A DNA stretch of 64,000 nucleotides from JBBDMU01 sp040905685 (GTDB lineage: Bacteria; Bacteroidota; Rhodothermia; Balneolales; Natronogracilivirgulaceae): the NCBI GenBank assembly GCA_040905685.1, contig JBBDRB010000055.1, positions 1 through 64,000 of the forward strand. The letters run 5' to 3'. Below the pieces are notes generated by a model that had not been told where the DNA came from, did no database searches, and was given only the letters and a program-made list of their open reading frames with translations. The translations under genes and the position numbers were made by a program. Positions 27,105-34,338 of the stretch are shown one piece after another (the stretch's first letter is position 1; each line of letters starts with the position of its first letter).

Positions 27105-29309
27105 ATGAGCAATTATTTTCGACATTTTTTCATATTAGCCATAGTCTTTTTAATAGCGTCGGGTTCTGTGGCCGCTACCCATTCCTCTTTCTACGGCCGC
27201 AATCCCGATCTGGAATATCTCAGAGAGCTGGTTATCGCCGAACTGATGGAACCACAGGTGGACGAGGCGCAGGTAGAGCATCTAATGAATACCCTCAGCG
27301 AAGACAGCACCTGGCCGGGCATCGACTATGAAGATGTTTCCAATACGGGCTTCCAGCATTCCAGGCATTTGGGAAATATGCTGACTCTTGCCCGGGCCTA
27401 TAAAAAATCCGGTACCCGATACTATCAAAATCCCGAAACAAAGGAAGTCTTTGACGCCGCCCTGGATTTCTGGCTGGAACATGATTTCATAAGCGATAAC
27501 TGGTGGCACAATCAGATCGGGACCCCGTCGCGTCTGGGTAATGTACTGCTGGTCATGGACGACGGTCTCTCCGAGGAACAGAAGACCAGGGCCGCTCCCA
27601 TCGTGGGTCGCGGTGATCTGGACGCCTGGGGAGCCCGGCCGGGCGGGGACCTGATCCAAATAGCGGCCATCTACGGAAAATATGGATTATTTACCAGAGA
27701 TCTGGAGGTAGTGGAGGAATCGGTTCAGGCTATGGCCAGTGAAATCGGCTTTGCCGTGGACCGCGGTGACCCCTCCGATGTGAGAGGCCTTCATACGGAT
27801 TTCAGCTTTCACCACCGCGGAGACCGTGTATCGTCCACCATCACCTATGGAATGGGCTATACCCGATCCTTTGCCGACTGGGCTGAGAAACTGGCCGGAA
27901 CGAGCTTAAGCTTCCCCGATGAGGCCATTGAGCTTCTTGTCGATTACTACCTGGACGGCATTTCCAAAAGCATGGTTTACGCAAAATATCCGGATCCAAC
28001 CCTGTTGAACCGGGGCATGACAAGAAGGAGGGCGCTCAGGGCGCACGGTCCGGAACTGCCCGAACAGCTTTTGAAGGCCACATCGTACCGGAAGGATGAA
28101 CTCGAAGAAATAGCCGGCATTCGCAGGGGTGAACGCAAGCCGGACTTCACCAGCAATACGTTCTTCTGGCATACGGAATACCACTCTCACCAACGCCCGG
28201 ATTATTTCACCTCCGTTCGCATGCATTCCTCCCGCAATCACACCATGGAGGTACCCTACAACAGTGAGGGACTGAAAAACCATCACCTGGGCGACGGTGC
28301 CAATCTGATAACCAGAACGGGGGAAGAATACCAGGAGATCTTCCCGGTGTGGGACTGGCAAAAAATCCCGGGCACAACGGTGGTGCAAAAACCCTCCCTG
28401 CCGGACCCGGACCAGATCCAGCAAAAAGGGAAGACCGGTTTTGTCGGAGGGGTAACGGATGGAGTATACGGAGCGGCCGCATTTGATTTCGAAAGTGCCC
28501 ATGATCCGCTCTCCGCCTGGAAGTCCTGGTTTTTCTTCGATGATGAATTTGTGGCCATGGGGTCGGGCATCCGTTCCGGATCAGCACACCCGGTAACGAC
28601 CACCCTGAACCAGAGCCTGCTGAGCGGCGAGGTCACCGTTGGCAGCAGCTATAACCGCCGTGTTGCCGGGGAAGGCGACCACAGCCTGTCGGGGGTCTCC
28701 TGGGTCCATCATGATGAAACAGCGTATATATTCCCCAGCCCAACACCGGTGCGTCTTAAAAACAGCGAGAACAGAGGCTACTGGCATGAGATCAACGATC
28801 GTGCATGGTCCCGGGAACGCGCCGAAGATAAAATGGACGTATTCACCCTGTGGCTGGACCACGGGCAAAATCCCCGCCAGGCCGGATATGAATATATTGT
28901 GGTACCGAACCTGAGGCATACTCAGGTTGAGCGCTACCGCAGCAAATCCGCTATTGAGATCCTGTCGAACACCCCGCAGGTCCAGGCGGTCCGGCATAAC
29001 GGATTGAATATAACCCAGATAGCCTTCTACGAGCCGGGACAAATAGAGTTGCCCGATGGAGTCATCGTATCGGCTGAAACACCGGGCCTGGTCATGGTCA
29101 ACGTTTCGGGCCGGAGCGTCGAGGCAACCGTTTCTGATCCGTCAAGGCAGCTGGATACCCTCCGCCTGAACGTAACTACCCGGGTACAGGCCCTGGACGA
29201 GCATTCAGACGTCACCTGGGATCCGGAAACAGGCCGCAGTTCGGTCCATTTCAAGCTGCCGGATGGCGAGTATGCCGGACAAAGCGTTTCGGCAAAATTT
29301 CAACTTTAA
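27105..29309 (+). CDS. PL8-family polysaccharide lyase, tandem copy 3
   Basis: 734 residues with a signal peptide (FILAIVFLIASGSVAATH). Same PL8 layout: NWWHNQIGTPSR aromatic patch, GARPGGDLIQIA, DFSFHHRGDR and TYGMGY, and a central domain with EYHSHQRPDYFTSVRMHSSR and NSEGLKNHHLGDGANL. The C-terminus is longer than in the other copies, with an extra VTTRVQALDEHSDVTW segment before HFKLPDGEYAGQSV; this is the ancestral type of tail also seen in the orphan fragment upstream. It starts 13 bases after that fragment and ends 13 bases before heparinase-like paralogue 3. Confidence 0.92.
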   Translation: MSNYFRHFFILAIVFLIASGSVAATHSSFYGRNPDLEYLRELVIAELMEPQVDEAQVEHLMNTLSEDSTWPGIDYEDVSNTGFQHSRHLGNMLTLARAYKKSGTRYYQNPETKEVFDAALDFWLEHDFISDNWWHNQIGTPSRLGNVLLVMDDGLSEEQKTRAAPIVGRGDLDAWGARPGGDLIQIAAIYGKYGLFTRDLEVVEESVQAMASEIGFAVDRGDPSDVRGLHTDFSFHHRGDRVSSTITYGMGYTRSFADWAEKLAGTSLSFPDEAIELLVDYYLDGISKSMVYAKYPDPTLLNRGMTRRRALRAHGPELPEQLLKATSYRKDELEEIAGIRRGERKPDFTSNTFFWHTEYHSHQRPDYFTSVRMHSSRNHTMEVPYNSEGLKNHHLGDGANLITRTGEEYQEIFPVWDWQKIPGTTVVQKPSLPDPDQIQQKGKTGFVGGVTDGVYGAAAFDFESAHDPLSAWKSWFFFDDEFVAMGSGIRSGSAHPVTTTLNQSLLSGEVTVGSSYNRRVAGEGDHSLSGVSWVHHDETAYIFPSPTPVRLKNSENRGYWHEINDRAWSRERAEDKMDVFTLWLDHGQNPRQAGYEYIVVPNLRHTQVERYRSKSAIEILSNTPQVQAVRHNGLNITQIAFYEPGQIELPDGVIVSAETPGLVMVNVSGRSVEATVSDPSRQLDTLRLNVTTRVQALDEHSDVTWDPETGRSSVHFKLPDGEYAGQSVSAKFQL

Positions 29310-29321
29310 ATACGATATGTT

Positions 29322-31226
29322 ATGAAATCAAAATTTATCCGACCATACCTGGTCCTGATCGCCGCATTATTTCTAACCACCGGTTCGTCTTATGCCGCTA
29401 ACGGACCGGGCGGGGACAGCGATGATTACCAGCTGGAGAATCCCATGACGGTGGAGTATCTTGAAGCCCACCTCCAAAAGCAGTCTCCCCGCCTGGTGCT
29501 GAATTCGGCTATTGACCGGGAACTGAGAAATAAGCTCGATACCGATCCGGTGATCCAAAACGTATACGAAGCCGTTAAGCTGAATGCCGAAGAGATCCGG
29601 TCAGAACCCCTGCTGGAACGCATCGTTACCGGCCGGCGCCTGCTTTCGGTTTCCCGGGAATTGCTTTACCGCATGAATATGCTCGGCATGGTGTATCACA
29701 TTGAAAAGGATGAGCAGGTACTGGACCGGATTGATGAGGAACTGCTTGCCGTTATCAATTTTACGGACTGGAATCCGTCTCATTATCTGGATGTGGCTGA
29801 AATGGCTATGGGCGTGGCTCTGGCCATCGACTGGGCCGGCCGCGATTTGCCTGAATCCACCGTCGCCCTGGCTAAAAAAGCGCTCATTGACAAAGCCATC
29901 ATACCCAGTTATGATGAAAGCGGGAATACGGGTTGGGTCAACGGCACCAACAACTGGAACCAGGTGTGCCATGCGGGCATGATTGCCGCTTCCATTGTTA
30001 TTGCCGAGGAAGATCCCGAACTGGCGGCTAAAACGATCAGCCGTGCCCTGGACGGAATTCCCAATGCGCTCAGGGTATACGGACCCGATGGCGCCTATCC
30101 GGAAGGCTCGATGTACTGGGGATACGGCACCAGCTTTTCCGTGCTCACAGCCTCTATACTGGAAAGTGCTTTTGGAACAGATTTCGGTCTGTCCCAATCC
30201 CCCGGCTTCGTGGAGAGCGCCTACTTTAAGCTGCTGACCACCGCCCCGTCGGGCGGGTATTTCAACTATGCCGATTCTAATAACGGAAGAAGCGGCAACG
30301 GTGATATGACCCTGGCATGGTTTGGCCTGAAGACCGGCAACGGGCTGTTCTTCGAGACCGACCGGTTTCTGAGAGCCCCCTCAGACATGCGCAAATTATC
30401 CCGTACCGCCGGAGCCGGACTGGTTTGGCTGTCCCGGTTTGAGGAAACCAATAAGGACGAACTTCCGACCGCCTGGAAAGGCGACGGCCCCAATCCTATC
30501 GTGATCTTCCGGGGAGGCCTGGATGACCGTAGGCAATTTTATTTTGGCGGCAAAGGCGGGAAGGGCACGGTACCGCACGGTCATTTGGATGCGGGAAGCT
30601 TTGTATTCGAACTGGACGGCGTGCGCTGGAGCATGGATCAGGGCATGCAGTCGTATTCGGCACTCGAGGAGACGGGGTTTAATTTATGGGGCCGGAATCA
30701 GGATTCGGACCGGTGGACCCTTCAGGCTTATAACAATTTTGGCCACAGCACGCTCACCGTTGACGAGGGCCTGCATGCCGCCGACGGATTTGCCTCCCTG
30801 ATGGATTTCCAGCCTGAAAATACGGCGGGAAATCCGGAGGCTACCTTTGCGATGACCGATGTATTCGGGGGCGCTTTTACGGAAGCCACCCGGAGATTTG
30901 TGAAAGAAGGATCGCATTCCCTGTTGATAGAGGATAACCTATCACTGGCCGAATCGACAAAATTGGTTACCTGGCAGCTGGTGACCACAGCCGATGTGAT
31001 TCCGGTGAAAGGAGGGGCCATCCTGGAAAAAGATGGAAAGAGGCTGAACCTGGAGATCCTGTCCCCGGCCAATGTTGAGGTATCGGTCATCTCCCTTACT
31101 CCCCCGCCGATGGCATTGGATAAGCATATAGAGGATTTAAAACGGATCGAGATCCGCGTGCCGGACTGGGTATTGGACCAGCGGCAGGGTTCGGTCCGGG
31201 TCCGGCTGTCAGGAAGGGAGGAATAG
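29322..31226 (+). CDS. Heparinase II/III-like polysaccharide lyase, paralogue 3 (secreted)
   Basis: 634 residues, homologous along its length to the two paralogues at 18.7-22.6 kb, but with a cleavable signal peptide (LTTGSSYAANG) instead of a lipobox, so it should be soluble in the periplasm. Toroid motif NNWNQVCHAGM at 210-220 and DGAYPEGSMYWGYG at 256-269. The beta-sandwich block PHGHLDAGSFVFELDG lies at 418-433 with H419, H421 and D423 intact, and GHSTLTVDEG follows. It combines the metal-site His of copy 2 with the toroid His of copy 1. The ribokinase ATG lies one base after its stop, so translation is probably coupled. Confidence 0.9.
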   Translation: MKSKFIRPYLVLIAALFLTTGSSYAANGPGGDSDDYQLENPMTVEYLEAHLQKQSPRLVLNSAIDRELRNKLDTDPVIQNVYEAVKLNAEEIRSEPLLERIVTGRRLLSVSRELLYRMNMLGMVYHIEKDEQVLDRIDEELLAVINFTDWNPSHYLDVAEMAMGVALAIDWAGRDLPESTVALAKKALIDKAIIPSYDESGNTGWVNGTNNWNQVCHAGMIAASIVIAEEDPELAAKTISRALDGIPNALRVYGPDGAYPEGSMYWGYGTSFSVLTASILESAFGTDFGLSQSPGFVESAYFKLLTTAPSGGYFNYADSNNGRSGNGDMTLAWFGLKTGNGLFFETDRFLRAPSDMRKLSRTAGAGLVWLSRFEETNKDELPTAWKGDGPNPIVIFRGGLDDRRQFYFGGKGGKGTVPHGHLDAGSFVFELDGVRWSMDQGMQSYSALEETGFNLWGRNQDSDRWTLQAYNNFGHSTLTVDEGLHAADGFASLMDFQPENTAGNPEATFAMTDVFGGAFTEATRRFVKEGSHSLLIEDNLSLAESTKLVTWQLVTTADVIPVKGGAILEKDGKRLNLEILSPANVEVSVISLTPPPMALDKHIEDLKRIEIRVPDWVLDQRQGSVRVRLSGREE

Positions 31227-31227
31227 G

Positions 31228-32148
31228 ATGAACGAGGATGACAGCATTGTAGTGATCGGCAGTTCCAACACGGACATGGTTATACTGACCAGCCATTTCC
31301 CCTCCCCGGGAGAAACGATCCTGGGGGGCGAATTCCTGATGAATGCCGGAGGGAAGGGGGCCAATCAGGCGGTGGCTGCCGCCCGGTCGGGTGGCAGGGT
31401 GACCTTTGTCGGCAAAGTAGGCAAAGATCTTTTCGGAAAGGAAGCCATCCGGAACATCGAACATGAGGGCATAGATGTCTCCCCGGTTGCCACCGATATG
31501 TATACGGCATCCGGCATTGCCCAGATCACGGTAGTCAAAAACGGGGAGAATAGCATTGTCGTGGCCCCCGGGGCGAACATGATCCTGAGCGAAGCCGATA
31601 TCGATAATGCGAACCGGCAGATCAAGGAGGCCGCAATTTTGCTGATGCAACTCGAAGTTCCACTCAAAACCGTTGTTTATGCAGCCAAAAGCGGATATAA
31701 GCGCGGCAAGAAGGTCATTTTAAATCCGGCCCCGGCCGCCGTTTTGCCCGATGAGCTTTTTGCCTGCCTGTACATGATCACGCCCAACGAAACGGAGGCC
31801 GAACGGCTGACCGGGGTTGCGGTGACAAACGAGAAATCGGCGGCCGAAGCGGCCGGCATTCTCAAGGCCAGGGGGGTTGAAATTGTGATCATCACCATGG
31901 GGGCGAAAGGGGTCTATGTATGCTCGGATGAACAGAAGGGGATGGTGGCCGCGCCCGTGGTGGAGGCCGTCGATACCACGGCCGCCGGCGATTGTTTTAA
32001 CGGCGCCCTGGCGGCCGGACTCGCACGGGGCATTGGCCTGGACGAGGCTGTGCGCTACGCCATTCAGGCCGCTTCCATTTCGGTAACGCGTATCGGCGCC
32101 CAGGCCTCCATGCCCTACCGGAAGGAAACCGAAAGTTTGTTAGTTTAA
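31228..32148 (+). CDS. rbsK: Ribokinase
   Basis: 306 residues, cytoplasmic PfkB-family kinase that phosphorylates D-ribose at O5. Signatures: IGSSNTDMV near the start, NAGGKGANQAVAAARSGG (about 43-60), the anion-hole/catalytic motif DTTAAGDCFNGALAAGLARG (about 250-269) and the ribokinase C-terminal GAQASMPYRKE. These are closer to ribokinase than to KDG kinase or fructokinase. It is the first of three genes (ribokinase, nucleoside hydrolase, sugar permease) that form a ribose/nucleoside module inside the lyase locus. Confidence 0.93.
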   Translation: MNEDDSIVVIGSSNTDMVILTSHFPSPGETILGGEFLMNAGGKGANQAVAAARSGGRVTFVGKVGKDLFGKEAIRNIEHEGIDVSPVATDMYTASGIAQITVVKNGENSIVVAPGANMILSEADIDNANRQIKEAAILLMQLEVPLKTVVYAAKSGYKRGKKVILNPAPAAVLPDELFACLYMITPNETEAERLTGVAVTNEKSAAEAAGILKARGVEIVIITMGAKGVYVCSDEQKGMVAAPVVEAVDTTAAGDCFNGALAAGLARGIGLDEAVRYAIQAASISVTRIGAQASMPYRKETESLLV

Positions 32149-32153
32149 CTTTG
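32146..32153 (+). promoter_or_regulatory. Possible Bacteroidota -7 element (TAACTTTG)
   Basis: TAACTTTG matches the Bacteroidota TAnnTTTG -7 consensus exactly and lies 60 bases before the nucleoside hydrolase ATG, overlapping the ribokinase stop. I see no well-placed -33 TTTG, so this rests on a short match. Confidence 0.2.
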
Positions 32154-32213
32154 CATATACTTATTATCAAATCCATCTATAACGCTTGCTCATTTGCTCA
32201 TAATTAAAAAATC

Positions 32214-33227
32214 ATGAAATATAAAACAACAGGGATCACAGCCATCCTTTCGATCATCCTTTTATCCGCCTGCAATCCATCTGGCGATATTGCCACTTTT
32301 ACGGAAACCAAAACCAGGGTGATCTTTGACACCGATGCCAATAACGAAATTGATGACCAGTTCGCCATGGCCTACCTGCTTTTCAACGGGAATATTTTTG
32401 ATGTTGAGGGGATAACCGTCAACGCTACCAGCGGCGGGGGCATTGATCTGGAATATGCTGAGGCCAAACGGGTTATGCAACTGCTTAATGTATACGAAAC
32501 CATCCCTTTGCACATGGGGGCCGACGGTTCGTTTGAGGAGATTAAAGGGCAGGTTGATAACGCGGATTTTGACGGATCCGATGCCGTGGATTTTATCATT
32601 GAACGGGCCATGGCCAATGAGGATGAGAAACTTGTCCTCCTGCCGGTGGGCAAGCTGACCAACATTGCCCTGGCCCTGGAAAAAGAGCCCGCCATTGCTT
32701 CGCGGGTGCACATTGTATGGCTGGGTTCCAATTACCCTGAACCGGGAGAGCACAACCAGAACTGGGACCCGGAGTCGATGAATTATGTCCTGGATACCGA
32801 TGTGCCGTTTGATATGGTAACGGTGCGCTATGGCAAGCCTTCGGGAACCTCTGCGGTGCTGGCCACCCGGGCCCAGGTCCAGCGCAGAATGCCGGGAATT
32901 GGTCCGGTGGCATCCGAACCGGTTACCGGCCGGCATGGCGGGACGTTCAACAATTTCGGTGATTATGGCGTCGACCTGTTTGAAAATTATAATATGAACG
33001 GTAATCCCCCGGCCCGGCCTTTGTTCGATATGGCGGCCGTAGCCATCGTAAAAAATCCATCCTGGGCTGAAAGACGGGAGATCCCGGCTCCGGTATTGGT
33101 CGATGACCAGTGGGTGGAACGTCCGGACAATCAGCGCACCATCACGGTATGGGAGCATTTTGATATTTACGGCATCATGGATGACTTTTTTAAAACAATG
33201 GAAAACCCGGTAGTGGCCGGCGATTAA
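32214..33227 (+). CDS. Nucleoside hydrolase (inosine/uridine-preferring family), lipoprotein
   Basis: 337 residues with lipobox LLSAC. The calcium-binding nucleoside hydrolase motif is RVIFDTDANNEIDDQFAMAY (about 36-55), a variant of DTDPGxDDxxA. The remaining family landmarks include VLLPVGKLTNIALALE and WLGSNYPEPGEHNQNWDPES. The family splits the N-glycosidic bond of ribonucleosides to base and ribose. With the lipid anchor it would act in the periplasm, and ribose would then pass to the permease downstream and the ribokinase upstream. The DTDANNEIDDQ variant occurs in many Bacteroidota members; substrate not assigned. Confidence 0.9.
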   Translation: MKYKTTGITAILSIILLSACNPSGDIATFTETKTRVIFDTDANNEIDDQFAMAYLLFNGNIFDVEGITVNATSGGGIDLEYAEAKRVMQLLNVYETIPLHMGADGSFEEIKGQVDNADFDGSDAVDFIIERAMANEDEKLVLLPVGKLTNIALALEKEPAIASRVHIVWLGSNYPEPGEHNQNWDPESMNYVLDTDVPFDMVTVRYGKPSGTSAVLATRAQVQRRMPGIGPVASEPVTGRHGGTFNNFGDYGVDLFENYNMNGNPPARPLFDMAAVAIVKNPSWAERREIPAPVLVDDQWVERPDNQRTITVWEHFDIYGIMDDFFKTMENPVVAGD

Positions 33228-33274
33228 AATAATCCATGGCTGAATGATTTAACCTTAATTAACCTCTGTTGGCT

Positions 33275-34318
33275 ATGTTTATAATCGAAACCTATACCGT
33301 TGCTGTCCTCTTTTGTGTTATCACCATGCTGTGCTGGGGCTCCTGGGCCAATACGCAAAAACTGGCCGAGAAGACCTGGCGTTTTGAACTGTATTACTGG
33401 GATTATGCCATCGGAACGGTGCTTCTGGCCCTGATCTTCGGGCTGACCCTGGGTAACGCCGGCACCGAAGGCCGATCGTTTTTTGAAGATCTTGCCCAGG
33501 CTGAATTCTCAAGCCTGGCCAGCGCCTTTGCCGGCGGAGCGATCTTTAATTTTGCCAACATCATGATCGTTGCCGCCATTTCCATAGCCGGAATGGCCGT
33601 GGCCTTTCCGGTAGGGATCGGTCTGGCCCTGGTGCTGGGGGTATTGATCAACTACATCGCAACGCCCTACGGTGATCCGATCTGGCTGTTTTTGGGAGTG
33701 GCCATGGTAACAGGAGCCATCGTACTGTCGGCCCTGGCACACCGGAAAAATGCGGAAGAAAAGGTAAAAATACCCGTGGACGCTCCCCCGTCCGATCTGG
33801 ACGGTAAAGAGAAAGTGCCGGCCAAAGGGATTATTTTATCGGTGGCCGGAGGGGTTTTCATGTCGCTGTTCTACTTCTTTGTGGCCCGTTCCATGTCCCT
33901 GGATTTCCGTTCACCGGAGCCGGGTATGATGACGCCCTATGCCGCCGTATTCATCTTTACGCTGGGGTTGCTCGCCAGCAACTTCATCTTCAATACCTTC
34001 ATCATGAAAAAGCCGATCGAAGGCGAACCGGTCTCTTATAAAGACTATTTTCAGGGAACGGCCAAAGCCCATATTACGGGTATTCTTGGCGGGATGATCT
34101 GGTGCGTGGGCATGGCCTTCAGCATTATTGCGGCGGATATGGCCGGATTTGCGATCTCATATGGCCTGGGACAGGGGGCCACCCTGGTTGCGGCCCTTTG
34201 GGGGGTATTTATCTGGAAAGAATTTAAAAACGCCCCGAAAGGGACAAACCAATACATTACCGGCATGTTTGTTTTGTTCGTGGCCGGTTTGTCCCTCATT
34301 ATCTATGCCGGAATCTAA
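33275..34318 (+). CDS. GRP-family sugar permease (ribose/glucose uptake type)
   Basis: 347 residues from the ATG at 33275; a TTG two codons upstream is open but less likely. Ten hydrophobic segments are visible, starting with TYTVAVLFCVITMLCWGSWA, a hallmark of Bacteroidota GRP/RhaT-like sugar transporters. A hydrophilic loop around 160-185 (HRKNAEEKVKIPVDAPPSDL) splits the two five-helix halves. Further landmarks are GMIWCVGMAFSIIAADMAG and GLGQGATLVAALWGVFIWKE. It probably imports ribose or another monosaccharide by proton symport, in line with its neighbours ribokinase and nucleoside hydrolase. Confidence 0.9.
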   Translation: MFIIETYTVAVLFCVITMLCWGSWANTQKLAEKTWRFELYYWDYAIGTVLLALIFGLTLGNAGTEGRSFFEDLAQAEFSSLASAFAGGAIFNFANIMIVAAISIAGMAVAFPVGIGLALVLGVLINYIATPYGDPIWLFLGVAMVTGAIVLSALAHRKNAEEKVKIPVDAPPSDLDGKEKVPAKGIILSVAGGVFMSLFYFFVARSMSLDFRSPEPGMMTPYAAVFIFTLGLLASNFIFNTFIMKKPIEGEPVSYKDYFQGTAKAHITGILGGMIWCVGMAFSIIAADMAGFAISYGLGQGATLVAALWGVFIWKEFKNAPKGTNQYITGMFVLFVAGLSLIIYAGI

Positions 34319-34338
34319 AATCCTAAATTTAATATGAT

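Noticed and set aside
31228..32148. KDG kinase as an alternative for the PfkB gene
   Set aside because: Attractive in a uronate locus, but the GGKGANQAVA and GAQASMPYRKE motifs are those of ribokinase.
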